This document shows, piece after piece, positions 29,155 to 38,564 of a DNA stretch of 64,000 nt; position 1 is the first letter of the stretch, and each line of letters starts with the position of its first letter. The notes beneath the pieces are model-generated. The model saw only the letters and a program-made list of their open reading frames with translations. It made no database searches and was not told where the DNA came from. Source of the DNA: Pseudomonas syringae. Its GTDB lineage: Bacteria; Pseudomonadota; Gammaproteobacteria; Pseudomonadales; Pseudomonadaceae. A program made the translations under genes and the position numbers. The stretch is from contig NZ_WKCB01000003.1 in assembly GCF_021606685.1 (NCBI RefSeq), positions 124,001 to 188,000 of the forward strand, in the 5' to 3' direction.

Positions 29155-31800
29155 TCAGCAGTCCAGTGGGTTGCGTTTTTCCGGGTTGATCCCGAACTTG
29201 ACGATAGCGTCAGCCACCACCTTGGGTTCGATCTCACCACGGTCAGCCAAGGCTTCCAGGGCTGCCAACACCACGAAGTGACGGTCGACTTCGAAGAAGT
29301 GACGCAGCTTCTTGCGGCTGTCACTGCGGCCGAAACCGTCGGTGCCCAGGACTTTGAATTCCTTGGACGGGACCCACTGGCGAATTTGTTCAGCAAACAG
29401 CTTCATGTAGTCGGTGGATGCAATGACCGGACCTTTACGGCCGTTCAGGCATTCTTCGACATAGCTCAGTTGTGGCTTCTGACCAGGGTGCAGGCGGTTG
29501 TTGCGCTCTACGGCCAGGCCATCGCGGCGTAGTTCGTTGAAGCTGGTAACGCTCCAGACGTCAGCGCCGACGTTGAACTCGTCACGCAGGATCTTCGCCG
29601 CTTCACGCACTTCACGCAGGATGGTGCCGGAGCCCATCAGCTGTACGTGGTGCGCCGCTTCCTTGGTGTCTTCTTCGAGCAGGTACATGCCCTTGATGAT
29701 GCCTTCCTCGACACCGGCCGGCATGGCTGGCTGCTGGTAGGACTCGTTCATCACGGTGATGTAGTAGAAAACGTCCTGCTGCTCTTCGGTCATCTTCTTC
29801 ATGCCGTCCTGGATGATCACCGCCAGCTCATAGCCGTAGGTTGGATCAAAGGTGCGGCAGTTCGGGATGGTGGCAGCCAGGATGTGGCTGTGACCGTCTT
29901 CGTGTTGCAGGCCTTCGCCGTTCAGCGTGGTGCGGCCGGCGGTACCGCCGATCAGGAAACCACGGGTACGGCTGTCGCCTGCTGCCCACGCCAGGTCGCC
30001 GATACGCTGGAAACCGAACATCGAGTAGAAGATGTAGAACGGCAGCATCGGCTGGTTGTGGCTGGAGTACGAAGTACCGGCAGCGATGAAGGAGCTCATG
30101 GCGCCCGCTTCGTTGATGCCTTCTTCGAGGATCTGGCCCTTCTTGTCTTCCTTGTAGAACATCACCTGGTCTTTATCGACTGGCTCGTAGAGCTGGCCGA
30201 CGGAGGAGTAGATGCCCAACTGGCGGAACATGCCTTCCATACCGAAGGTACGGGCTTCGTCCGGGATGATCGGAACGATGCGCGGGCCGATTTCCTTGTC
30301 CTTGACCAGCTGCGCCAGGATGCGCACGAAAGCCATGGTGGTGGAGATTTCACGGTCGCCCGAGCCGTCAAGGATAGCCTTGAGGGTGCTGAGGTCTGGC
30401 GTCGGTACGCTGAAGCTCTGCGCGCGGCGCTGTGGCACGAAACCGCCCAGGGCAGTACGACGCTCGCTGAGATAACGGGCTTCGGCGCTGTTTGGCTCGG
30501 GCTTGAAGAACGGCAGGTTTTCCAGCTCTTCGTCTTTCACTGGAATGTCGAAGCGGTCGCGGAACAACTTCAGGCTGTCGACATCGACTTTCTTGGTGTT
30601 GTGCGCAGTGTTTTTCGCTTCGCCGGCACCGGTGCCATAACCCTTGATGGTCTTGGCCAGGATGACGGTTGGTTGTTCTTTGTGGTTGACCGCTTCGTGG
30701 TACGCCGCGTAGACCTTGTACGGGTCGTGGCCGCCACGGTTGAGTTTCCAGATCTCGTCGTCGGACAGGTCTGCAACCATTGCCTTGAGTTCAGGCGTGT
30801 TGAAGAAGTGTTCACGCACGAACGCGCCGTCTTTGGCTTTGTAGTTCTGGTACTCGCCGTCGATGACTTCGTCCATGCGACGTTGCAGGATACCGTCGAC
30901 GTCCTTGGCCAGCAGTGGGTCCCAGAAACGGCCCCAGATGACTTTGGTCACGTTCCAGTGAGCACCGCGGAACACGCCTTCGAGTTCCTGGATGATCTTG
31001 CCGTTGCCGCGAACCGGGCCGTCGAGGCGCTGCAGGTTGCAGTTGATGACGAAGATCAGGTTGTCCAGCTTCTCGCGGCCGGCCAGGGAGATGGCGCCCA
31101 GGGATTCCGGCTCGTCGCACTCGCCGTCGCCCAGGAAGCACCAGACTTTCTGCTTGCCTTCAGGGATGAAGCCACGCGCTTCCAGGTACTTCATGAAACG
31201 TGCCTGGTAGATCGCTTGAATTGGGCCCAGACCCATCGAAACGGTCGGGAACTGCCAGAAATCAGGCATCAGCCAAGGGTGCGGGTACGACGACAAGCCG
31301 CCACCGTCGACTTCCTGGCGGAAGTTGTTCATCTGGTCTTCGGTTATGCGACCTTCCATGAACGCACGGGCGTAGACGCCTGGCGAGGTGTGGCCCTGGA
31401 AGTAGATCAGGTCGCCGCCGTGTTCGTCGGTCGGGGCCTGGAAGAAGTAGTTGAAGCCGATGTCATACAGGGTTGCGCTGGAAGCGAAGCTGGAGATGTG
31501 ACCGCCCAGGTCCGAATCTTTCAAGTTCGTGCGCATTACCATCGCCATGGCGTTCCAACGTACCAGCGAGCGAATGCGGCGTTCCATGAACAGGTCGCCA
31601 GGCATGCGTGCTTCGTGGGTAACGGGGATGGTGTTGCGGTACGGCGTGGTGATGGCGTAAGGCAATTGCGAACCGCTGCGGGTTGCGAGTTCGCCCATAC
31701 GGGTCATCAGGTAGTGAGCACGGTCTTCGCCTTCTTTGTCGAGAACCGATTCCAGGGCGTCCAGCCATTCCTGGGTTTCGACGGGATCGAGGTCTTGCAT
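29155..31800 (-). CDS. aceE: Pyruvate dehydrogenase E1 component, homodimeric type
   Basis: A thiamine-diphosphate enzyme that decarboxylates pyruvate and acetylates the lipoyl arms of AceF. The 881 aa match P. aeruginosa and E. coli AceE (about 882-887). The ThDP motif is GDGECDEPESLGAIS running to NCNLQRLDGPV, and the active-site region includes HTSPGVYARAF and SSYPHPWLMPDFWQFPTVSMG (quoted in part). I chose the ATG giving MQDLDPVETQEW with GGAG 8 nt upstream; the longer frame from 31875 adds 25 unconserved residues that overlap the leader. The leader carries two GntR-like inverted repeats and a candidate promoter. It is the first gene of aceEF, divergent from glnE. Confidence 0.96.
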   Translation of the reverse strand: MQDLDPVETQEWLDALESVLDKEGEDRAHYLMTRMGELATRSGSQLPYAITTPYRNTIPVTHEARMPGDLFMERRIRSLVRWNAMAMVMRTNLKDSDLGGHISSFASSATLYDIGFNYFFQAPTDEHGGDLIYFQGHTSPGVYARAFMEGRITEDQMNNFRQEVDGGGLSSYPHPWLMPDFWQFPTVSMGLGPIQAIYQARFMKYLEARGFIPEGKQKVWCFLGDGECDEPESLGAISLAGREKLDNLIFVINCNLQRLDGPVRGNGKIIQELEGVFRGAHWNVTKVIWGRFWDPLLAKDVDGILQRRMDEVIDGEYQNYKAKDGAFVREHFFNTPELKAMVADLSDDEIWKLNRGGHDPYKVYAAYHEAVNHKEQPTVILAKTIKGYGTGAGEAKNTAHNTKKVDVDSLKLFRDRFDIPVKDEELENLPFFKPEPNSAEARYLSERRTALGGFVPQRRAQSFSVPTPDLSTLKAILDGSGDREISTTMAFVRILAQLVKDKEIGPRIVPIIPDEARTFGMEGMFRQLGIYSSVGQLYEPVDKDQVMFYKEDKKGQILEEGINEAGAMSSFIAAGTSYSSHNQPMLPFYIFYSMFGFQRIGDLAWAAGDSRTRGFLIGGTAGRTTLNGEGLQHEDGHSHILAATIPNCRTFDPTYGYELAVIIQDGMKKMTEEQQDVFYYITVMNESYQQPAMPAGVEEGIIKGMYLLEEDTKEAAHHVQLMGSGTILREVREAAKILRDEFNVGADVWSVTSFNELRRDGLAVERNNRLHPGQKPQLSYVEECLNGRKGPVIASTDYMKLFAEQIRQWVPSKEFKVLGTDGFGRSDSRKKLRHFFEVDRHFVVLAALEALADRGEIEPKVVADAIVKFGINPEKRNPLDC

Positions 31801-31910
31801 GGCTTGCTCCAGGGCGGAAAGGCTACCAGAATCGGTTGCCTGAAGTTTGCGACTGGCCTTGTGGGCAGACGACATAAATTCTTGGATGGCCGAAGGTTGC
31901 TTCGGCGTCC

Positions 31911-31925
31911 TGTAGTTTTACTACA
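31911..31925. promoter_or_regulatory. GntR-type operator candidate, site 1, upstream of aceE
   Basis: TGTAGTTTTACTACA is a perfect 6-3-6 palindrome about 111 nt upstream of the aceE ATG and just downstream of the predicted transcription start. Its GTNNNAC core matches the GntR/FadR family layout; E. coli PdhR, which controls its pdh operon, binds a TGGTNNNACCA form. Regulator identity is inferred. Confidence 0.6.
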
Positions 31926-31952
31926 AATCGTCGGCCATTTCAGCCTTTCGAA

Positions 31953-31980
31953 TGTATATACGAGTAGTAAAACTACACAA
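31953..31980 (-). promoter_or_regulatory. Candidate aceE promoter overlapping operator site 2
   Basis: On the minus strand, TTGTGT (31980-31975) and TATACA (31958-31953) are 16 nt apart. The spacer contains a second inverted repeat, GTAGTAAAACTAC (31964-31976), a near copy of site 1. A repressor bound there would block RNA polymerase. The rest of the aceE-glnE gap (about 31981-32183) should hold the glnE promoter; nothing clear was seen. Confidence 0.5.
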
Positions 31981-32183
31981 GACCGAGCGGATTGCTCGGT
32001 CTGGCTGGTGAGCATAATCGTTATTGTTGATCTTTTGCGAACAAGAAAAGGTAGAAGTTTAATGTTCCCTGCCAACAACTATGAATTTTCAGCTATTTAT
32101 AACCTTTGTTCGACAGTCCTTCATGTAGCGCCAGTATCACGTACACAGCAACACGCCATTTACGCGCCGATCAAGGATAGACC

Positions 32184-35123
32184 ATGAGCCTTCCAACACG
32201 GGCCGAACTGCCGGTCATTCTCTTGCCAAAAGCTCAGCGGGCCGAGCAGTCATTTCGTGACGCCGTGGCCGCGCTGGACGACGATCATGGACTTTCTGCG
32301 TGGACGCCGCAACGGTGGGCCGACTTCGCACGGGTGTGCGCCGCGAGTGATTTCGTCATTGAACAGAGTGTTCGTGACCCTTTGATGTTGCTCGAACTGG
32401 CGGCCTGGGGCGAGCTGGACCGTGGCTTTGCGCCGGGTGAGCTGTGCAGCCAGATTGCCGGCGCGGTGCAACAGGCTGAAACAGAAGATGAGCTGGGCCG
32501 CGTGCTGCGGCGCCAGCGTACGCGCCAGCAAGTGCGCATCATCTGGCGCGACCTGACCCGCCAGGCTGACCTTGTACAAACCTGTCGCGACCTATCCGAC
32601 ATGGCCGACGCCAGCATCGACCAGGCCTACCAATGGCTGTACCAGCGCCACTGCGTACAGTTCGGCACGCCCACCGGTCGGCGCAGCGGTGAGCCGCAAC
32701 ACATGGTCATTCTCGGCATGGGCAAGCTCGGTGCGGTGGAGCTGAACCTGTCGTCGGATATCGACCTGATCTTCGCCTACCCCGAGGGCGGCGAGACGGT
32801 GGGCGTGAAGCGCTCCCTGGACAACCAGGAATTCTTTATTCGTCTTGGTCAAAAACTGATCAAGGCTCTCGACCCGATGACCGTCGATGGTTTTGTCTTC
32901 CGCGTCGACATGCGCCTGCGCCCTTACGGCTCGGCCGGCGCCTTGGTGCTCAGCTTCAACGCATTGGAGCAGTACTACCAGGATCAGGGTCGCGACTGGG
33001 AACGCTACGCGATGATCAAGGCGCGGGTCGTCGCCGGTGACCAGGTGGCGGGAGCACAACTGCTCGACATGCTGCGACCGTTCGTCTACCGCCGCTACCT
33101 GGACTTCTCCGCCATCGAAGCGCTGCGCACCATGAAGCAGTTGATACAGCAGGAAGTGCGCCGCAAGGGCATGGCCGACAACATCAAGCTGGGCTCGGGC
33201 GGCATCCGCGAGGTGGAGTTTATTGCCCAGGCGTTCCAGTTGATCCACGGTGGCCGCGACCTCAGCCTGCAACAGCGGCCGCTGTTGAACGTGCTCGGCA
33301 CGCTGGAGGGCCAGGGCTACCTGCCGCCGGCGGTGATCGCCGAATTGCGCAATGGCTATGAATTCCTGCGCTACACCGAGCACGCGATCCAGGCGATTGC
33401 CGATCGCCAGACGCAAATGCTTCCGGACAGCCCCGAAGACCAGGCCCGCATCGCGTTTATGCTCGGCTTTGCCGACTGGGCTGCCTTCCATGAGCGCCTG
33501 ATGTACTGGCGTGGTCGCGTGGACTGGCACTTCCGCCAGGTGATTGCCGACCCTGATGAGGAAGAGGGCGAAGAAAGCGAGTTGGTTGTGGGCGGGGAAT
33601 GGTTGCCGCTGTGGGAAGAGTCCCAGGACGAAGACGCTGCCTGTCGCCAGCTTCACGAGGGCGGTTTTACCGATGCGCCCAAGGCCCTCAAAGCACTGGC
33701 CGGGCTGCGCGGCAGCCCGCAGCTGCGCGCCATGCAACGCCTGGGGCGCGAACGCCTGGATGCATTTATCCCGCGTCTGCTGGCCCAGGCCGTCGAGCAC
33801 GCCAACCCGGACCTGGTGCTGGAGCGCGTGTTGCCACTGGTGGAGGCCGTCGCGCGGCGTTCCGCCTACCTGGTGCTGCTCACGGAAAACCCCGACGCGC
33901 TGCGTCGCTTGTTGACCCTGTGCGCCGCCAGCCCGTGGATCGCTGAGCAGATCACACGCTTCCCGCTGTTGCTCGACGAGTTGCTCAACGAAGGTCGCCT
34001 GTTCAAGCCACCCTTGGCCCCGGAACTCGCCGCCGAGCTGCGCGAGCGCCTGACGCGCATCCCCGAGGACGACCTTGAGCAGCAGATGGAGGCCCTGCGT
34101 CACTTCAAGCTGGCTCACCGCCTGCGTGTGGCCGCGTCGGAAATCGCCGGCAGCCTGCCGTTGATGAAGGTCAGCGATTACCTGACCTGGCTTGCCGAGG
34201 CCATACTCGAACAAGTACTGGCCCTGGCCTGGCGCCAGACCGTCGCCCGCCACGGCTCACCGCAGCGGGTTGACGGCAGCCTGTGCGACCCAGGGTTCAT
34301 CATTGTCGGTTACGGCAAGGTCGGCGGGATTGAGCTGGGGCATGGTTCCGACCTGGACCTGGTGTTCATCCATGATGGCGACCCTCAGGCCGAAACCGAC
34401 GGCGCCAAGCCGATCGACGGCGCGCAGTTTTTCACGCGCCTGGGCCAGCGGATCATCCATCTGCTGACCACCCAGACCAACTCCGGTCAGTTGTATGAAG
34501 TGGACATGCGCCTGCGGCCTTCGGGGGCTTCCGGGCTGTTGGTGAGTTCTCTGGGGGCGTTCGCGCGTTACCAGGAAAATGAAGCCTGGACCTGGGAGCA
34601 TCAGGCCCTGATCCGCGCGCGGGTGCTGGTTGGTAGCCAGGATGTGGGCCATGCGTTCGAACAGGTCCGCGCTAAGGTGCTGGGGCGCGAGCGCGATTTG
34701 GCGAAGCTGCGCCAGGAGGTCAGCGAGATGCGCGCCAAGATGCGCGACAACCTGGGCACCAAGGCCACGGCGGCCGGCACCGGTGCCAATGCCTTCGAAG
34801 CCACGGTGGCGTTCGACCTCAAGCAGGACGCCGGAGGTATCGTCGATATTGAATTTATGGTGCAATACGCGGCTTTGGCGTGGTCTGCGCAACATCCATC
34901 GTTGCTGCGCTACACCGACAATATCCGCATTCTGGAAGGCTTGGAGCAGGTGGGGTTGATGCCCGCTGCCGATGCCCATCTGCTGCGCGAGGTGTATAAG
35001 GCCTACCGTTCCGCCGCGCACCGCCAGGCCTTGCAGAACGAGGCCGGTACGGTTGCCGGGGATCAGTTCGCCGACGAACGGCGCCAGGTGATGCGAATCT
35101 GGCAAGAACTGGGGTTAAGCTGA
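32184..35123 (+). CDS. glnE: Bifunctional glutamine synthetase adenylyltransferase/deadenylase
   Basis: Adenylylates glutamine synthetase when nitrogen is plentiful and removes AMP when it is scarce, under PII control. The 979-aa protein has two nucleotidyltransferase domains, each followed by a helical bundle. The N-terminal one (deadenylylase) has GMGKLGAVELNLSSDIDL near residue 175-192; the C-terminal one (adenylylase) has GYGKVGGIELGHGSDLDLVF near 705-725. Both keep the metal-binding aspartates (SDIDL, SDLDL). The length is close to the 946 aa of E. coli GlnE. The start ATG follows CAAGGATAGACC. The gene order aceF-aceE-glnE is as in P. aeruginosa. Confidence 0.96.
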   Translation: MSLPTRAELPVILLPKAQRAEQSFRDAVAALDDDHGLSAWTPQRWADFARVCAASDFVIEQSVRDPLMLLELAAWGELDRGFAPGELCSQIAGAVQQAETEDELGRVLRRQRTRQQVRIIWRDLTRQADLVQTCRDLSDMADASIDQAYQWLYQRHCVQFGTPTGRRSGEPQHMVILGMGKLGAVELNLSSDIDLIFAYPEGGETVGVKRSLDNQEFFIRLGQKLIKALDPMTVDGFVFRVDMRLRPYGSAGALVLSFNALEQYYQDQGRDWERYAMIKARVVAGDQVAGAQLLDMLRPFVYRRYLDFSAIEALRTMKQLIQQEVRRKGMADNIKLGSGGIREVEFIAQAFQLIHGGRDLSLQQRPLLNVLGTLEGQGYLPPAVIAELRNGYEFLRYTEHAIQAIADRQTQMLPDSPEDQARIAFMLGFADWAAFHERLMYWRGRVDWHFRQVIADPDEEEGEESELVVGGEWLPLWEESQDEDAACRQLHEGGFTDAPKALKALAGLRGSPQLRAMQRLGRERLDAFIPRLLAQAVEHANPDLVLERVLPLVEAVARRSAYLVLLTENPDALRRLLTLCAASPWIAEQITRFPLLLDELLNEGRLFKPPLAPELAAELRERLTRIPEDDLEQQMEALRHFKLAHRLRVAASEIAGSLPLMKVSDYLTWLAEAILEQVLALAWRQTVARHGSPQRVDGSLCDPGFIIVGYGKVGGIELGHGSDLDLVFIHDGDPQAETDGAKPIDGAQFFTRLGQRIIHLLTTQTNSGQLYEVDMRLRPSGASGLLVSSLGAFARYQENEAWTWEHQALIRARVLVGSQDVGHAFEQVRAKVLGRERDLAKLRQEVSEMRAKMRDNLGTKATAAGTGANAFEATVAFDLKQDAGGIVDIEFMVQYAALAWSAQHPSLLRYTDNIRILEGLEQVGLMPAADAHLLREVYKAYRSAAHRQALQNEAGTVAGDQFADERRQVMRIWQELGLS

Positions 35124-35170
35124 TACTCGATGAATTGAGCGACGCCGATCTGATGATGAAACCGGCTTTA

Positions 35171-35256
35171 TGTGGGAGCGGGCTTGCTCGCGAAGCAGAC
35201 GCTGCGGTCTGCCTGGCGGACCGCGGTGATGCTTTCGCGAGCAAGCCCGCTCCCAC
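35171..35256. repeat. REP doublet, GGAGCGGGCTTGCTCGCGA subfamily
   Basis: TGTGGGAGCGGGCTTGCTCGCGAA and its inverse flank a variable centre. It lies between the glnE stop and waaF. The core differs from the doublets at 6009, 10441 and 23655, so it belongs to another REP subfamily. Confidence 0.88.
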
Positions 35257-35296
35257 ACAAAGCGGCTCTGTGGCTAGCGCAATCTAGGCTAATTTT

Positions 35297-35328
35297 CGAT
35301 GCGGGGAGGCATAAGCCTCCCCGCATCG
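35297..35328 (+). promoter_or_regulatory. Perfect 14-bp hairpin in the waaF leader
   Basis: CGATGCGGGGAGGC pairs perfectly with GCCTCCCCGCATCG over the loop ATAA. Only TTTG follows, so it is at best a weak terminator for glnE. The 3' arm ends 14 nt before the waaF ATG and just ahead of the modest GTGGAAAC ribosome binding site, so it may affect waaF expression or insulate the LPS operon. Confidence 0.55.
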
Positions 35329-35342
35329 TTTGTGGAAACTAC

Positions 35343-36377
35343 ATGAATATTCTGATCGTTGGGCCCAGTTGGGTCGGTGACATGGTGATGGCACAGACAC
35401 TGTTCCAGTGCCTGCGCCAGCGCTATCCAGACTGCCAGATCGACGTGCTCGCCCCTGAGTGGAGCCGGCCGATCCTTGAGCGCATGCCCGAGGTGCGCAA
35501 GGCCTTGAGCTTTCCGCTCGGCCACGGTGCCCTGGAGTTGGCGACCCGCCGTCGCATCGGTAAATCCCTGGCGGGCGCATACGACCAGGCGATCCTGCTG
35601 CCCAACTCGCTCAAGTCGGCGCTGGTGCCGTATTTTGCCGGCATCCCCAAGCGCACCGGCTGGCGCGGCGAGTTCCGTTACGTGCTGCTTAACGACGTGC
35701 GCACGCTGGACAAAACCCGCTACCCGCTGATGATCGAACGCTTCATGGCCCTGGCGTATGAGCCGGGTGCCGAGTTGCCCCAGCCGTACCCGCGCCCGCG
35801 CCTGCAGATTGACCCGGTGAGCCGCGACGCGGCCCTGGCCAAGTTCGGCCTGAGCCTGGATCGCCCGGTATTGGCCCTGTGCCCGGGTGCCGAATTTGGC
35901 GAGTCCAAGCGCTGGCCTTCGGAGCACTACGCCAAGGTGGCCGAGGCCAAGATCCGCGAAGGCTGGCAGGTGTGGTTGTTTGGTTCGAAGAAGGACCATC
36001 CGGTCGGTGAGGACATCCGCCAGCGCCTGATCCCGGGGCTGCGCGAAGAGGCGGTGAACCTCAGTGGCGACACGTCCCTGGCCGAGGCCATCGACCTGCT
36101 GTCCTGCGCTGACTCGGTGGTGTCCAACGACTCCGGCCTGATGCACGTGGCGGCTGCGCTGAACCGTCCCCTGGTGGCGGTGTACGGTTCCACCTCGCCG
36201 GGCTTCACCCCGCCACTGGCCGACCAGGTCGAAGTGGTGCGCCTGGGCCTGGAGTGCAGCCCGTGTTTTGATCGCACCTGCCGTTTCGGCCACTACAACT
36301 GCATGCGCCAGTTGCTGCCACAGCCGGTGAACGAAGCCTTGCAGCGGTTGCAGGGCACTGCGGTCGAGGTCCGATAG
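35343..36377 (+). CDS. waaF: ADP-heptose:LPS heptosyltransferase II
   Basis: A GT9 enzyme that adds the second L-glycero-D-manno-heptose to the inner core of LPS. The 344 aa match WaaF in P. aeruginosa. Family marks are the N-terminal MNILIVGPSWVGDMVMAQTL pattern, LLPNSLKSALVPYFAG, LCPGAEFGESKRWP and SNDSGLMHVAAALNRP with the ADP-heptose loop GSTSPGFTPP. The ATG at 35343 gives the usual N-terminus; the ATG at 35172 would start inside the REP element and is rejected. First gene of a tightly packed operon of seven genes. Confidence 0.96.
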   Translation: MNILIVGPSWVGDMVMAQTLFQCLRQRYPDCQIDVLAPEWSRPILERMPEVRKALSFPLGHGALELATRRRIGKSLAGAYDQAILLPNSLKSALVPYFAGIPKRTGWRGEFRYVLLNDVRTLDKTRYPLMIERFMALAYEPGAELPQPYPRPRLQIDPVSRDAALAKFGLSLDRPVLALCPGAEFGESKRWPSEHYAKVAEAKIREGWQVWLFGSKKDHPVGEDIRQRLIPGLREEAVNLSGDTSLAEAIDLLSCADSVVSNDSGLMHVAAALNRPLVAVYGSTSPGFTPPLADQVEVVRLGLECSPCFDRTCRFGHYNCMRQLLPQPVNEALQRLQGTAVEVR

Positions 36378-36378
36378 T

Positions 36379-37440
36379 TTGCGCGTACTGGTAATCAAGA
36401 CCTCATCCCTGGGCGACGTGATCCATGCCTTGCCGGCGCTGACCGATGCCGCACGGGCGATCCCCGGCATTCAATTCGACTGGGTGGTGGAAGAAGGCTT
36501 TGCCGAGATTCCCACCTGGCACCCGGCGGTGGACAAGGTGATCCCGGTGGCGATCCGTCGCTGGCGCAAAAATATCTGGCAGACCCTCAAGAGTGGCGAA
36601 TGGCGGCGCTTCAAGCAGCGCATCCAGTCGACCAAGTACGACTTGGTGATCGACGCCCAAGGCTTGCTCAAGAGCGCCTGGCTGACCCGTTATGTGCGCG
36701 CACCCGTGGCCGGCTTCGACAAAAACTCGGCCCGCGAACCTATCGCCGCGCGCTTCTACTCGCGACGTTTGGCCGTGGCCCGTGGGCAGCATGCCGTGGA
36801 GCGCTTGCGCCAACTGTTCGCCGTGGCCCTCGGCTACGACCTGCCCAAAGGCCTGGGCGACTATGGCCTGAGCACCGAAAAGCTGCTCGGCCTGCCGCCC
36901 GAGAAACCCTTCGTGCTGCTGTTGCACGGCACCACCTGGGACACCAAGCACTGGCCCGAAGCCTACTGGCGCGAGCTGGCCGAGCGCATGGGTCGCCTGG
37001 GCGTGGACGTCAAATTGCCGTGGGGCAACCCCGCTGAAAAAGCCCGCGCCGAGCGCCTGGCCCACGGCCTGAAAAATGCTCAAGTGCTGCCCAAGTTGAA
37101 CCTGGCCGGCGTCGCCCGTGTGTTGGCCGGCGCCCGTGCCTGTGTGGCGGTGGACACCGGCCTCGGCCACCTGGCCGCGGCGCTGGATGTGCCGACCATT
37201 TCCCTGTTCGGCCCGACCAACCCCGGCCTGACTGGCGCCTACGGCAAGGGCCAGATTCACCTGGGCAGCGATTTCCCCTGCGCGCCGTGCCTGCAAAAGC
37301 AATGTACCTATCAACCCACGGCCGACGACCTGCGTCGGTTCGACATCAAGCGCGAGTCGCCCCTGTGCTTCACGCGTCTGAACCCTGAGCGTGTGGCAAG
37401 CCGGCTGAGCACGTTGTTATTGGCTGAGGAGCTGCACTGA
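36379..37440 (+). CDS. waaC: LPS heptosyltransferase I
   Basis: A GT9 enzyme that transfers the first heptose onto Kdo of the inner core (353 aa). Features are MRVLVIKTSSLGDVIHALPAL at the N-terminus (quoted only as a family signature), QGLLKSAWLTRY, LLHGTTWDTKHWPE, VDTGLGHLAAALDVPTISLFG and the C-terminal GPTNPGLTGAYG loop. The start is TTG, one nucleotide after the waaF stop (TAG-T-TTG). The WaaF C-terminus just upstream supports translational coupling. The stop overlaps the waaG ATG by one base. Confidence 0.95.
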   Translation: MRVLVIKTSSLGDVIHALPALTDAARAIPGIQFDWVVEEGFAEIPTWHPAVDKVIPVAIRRWRKNIWQTLKSGEWRRFKQRIQSTKYDLVIDAQGLLKSAWLTRYVRAPVAGFDKNSAREPIAARFYSRRLAVARGQHAVERLRQLFAVALGYDLPKGLGDYGLSTEKLLGLPPEKPFVLLLHGTTWDTKHWPEAYWRELAERMGRLGVDVKLPWGNPAEKARAERLAHGLKNAQVLPKLNLAGVARVLAGARACVAVDTGLGHLAAALDVPTISLFGPTNPGLTGAYGKGQIHLGSDFPCAPCLQKQCTYQPTADDLRRFDIKRESPLCFTRLNPERVASRLSTLLLAEELH

Positions 37441-38564
37441 TGCAACTGGCTTTTGTTCTGTACAAATACTTCCCCTTCGGTGGCCTGCAGCGCGATTTCA
37501 TGCGCATCGCCCTGGAGTGCCAGCAGCGCGGCCATCAGATTCGTGTCTACACGCTGATCTGGGAAGGTGACATCCCGCCCGGCTTCGAAGTGCTGGTGGC
37601 GCCGGTCAAGGCGTTCTTCAACCATCGGCGCAACGAGAAGCTCACTGCCTGGATGGAAGCCGACTTGGCCAAACGCCCGGTGGACCGTCTGATCGGGTTC
37701 AACAAGATGCCCGGCCTGGACGTGTACTACGCCGCCGACGGCTGCTTTGAAGACAAGGCGCAAAACCTGCGCCATTCGCTGTACCGCTATTTTGGCCGCT
37801 ACAAGCACTTTGCCGACTACGAGCGCGCGGTGTTTGCCAAGGACGCCAAGACCCAAGTCCTGATGATCTCCGAAGTGCAGCAGCCGCTGTTCATCAAGCA
37901 TTACGACACCCCGCTGGAGCGCTTTCACCTGCTGCCGCCGGGCATTGCCCAGGACCGTCGCGCGCCGCCGAATGCGGCTGAAATTCGCGCGGGTTTCCGC
38001 GAGGAATTCAACCTCGGCGCCGATGATGTGCTGCTGGTGCAGATCGGTTCCGGCTTCAAGACCAAGGGCGTCGACCGCAGCCTGAAAGCCGTGGCCGCGC
38101 TGCCGGCCGAGCTGAAAAAACGCACGCGGCTGTTTGTAATCGGCCAGGACGACCCCAAAGTATTCCAATTGCAAAGCGCCACGCTGGGCCTGGGCGATAA
38201 CGTGCAGTTCCTCAAGGGCCGCAGCGATATCCCGCGCTTCCTGCTGGGCGCCGACCTGTTGATCCACCCGGCGTACAACGAAAACACCGGCACGGTGTTG
38301 CTCGAAGCCCTGGTGGCCGGGTTGCCGGTGCTGGTTTCGGCCGTGTGTGGCTATGCCCATTACATCGCCCAGGCCGACAGCGGCCTGGTGCTGGATGAGC
38401 CGTTTGAACAAGCGCAGCTCAACCACTACCTGGCGCAAATGCTCACCGACACTGCACAGCGCGCGGCCTGGGGCCGCAATGGGTTGGCGTTCGCCGAGAC
38501 GGCCGACCTCTACAGCATGCCGCAGCACGCTGCGGATGTGATTCTGGCGGAGCCAAAACGATGA
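37440..38564 (+). CDS. waaG: LPS core glycosyltransferase WaaG (GT4)
   Basis: A 374-aa retaining glycosyltransferase that adds the first hexose to heptose II (glucose in enterics, galactosamine in P. aeruginosa core). The N-terminal motif FPFGGLQRDFMRIA, DVYYAADGCF and the EX7E-type block HPAYNENTGTVLLEALVAG are intact. It is coupled to waaC (TGATG), and its last codons overlap the waaP start by 4 nt. The donor sugar is inferred from the genus, not from sequence. Confidence 0.95.
   Translation: MQLAFVLYKYFPFGGLQRDFMRIALECQQRGHQIRVYTLIWEGDIPPGFEVLVAPVKAFFNHRRNEKLTAWMEADLAKRPVDRLIGFNKMPGLDVYYAADGCFEDKAQNLRHSLYRYFGRYKHFADYERAVFAKDAKTQVLMISEVQQPLFIKHYDTPLERFHLLPPGIAQDRRAPPNAAEIRAGFREEFNLGADDVLLVQIGSGFKTKGVDRSLKAVAALPAELKKRTRLFVIGQDDPKVFQLQSATLGLGDNVQFLKGRSDIPRFLLGADLLIHPAYNENTGTVLLEALVAGLPVLVSAVCGYAHYIAQADSGLVLDEPFEQAQLNHYLAQMLTDTAQRAAWGRNGLAFAETADLYSMPQHAADVILAEPKR

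Noticed and set aside
29647-32187. 846-codon plus-strand open frame opposite aceE that runs into the glnE start
   Set aside because: Antisense shadow of aceE. The part in the intergenic region has no coding character.
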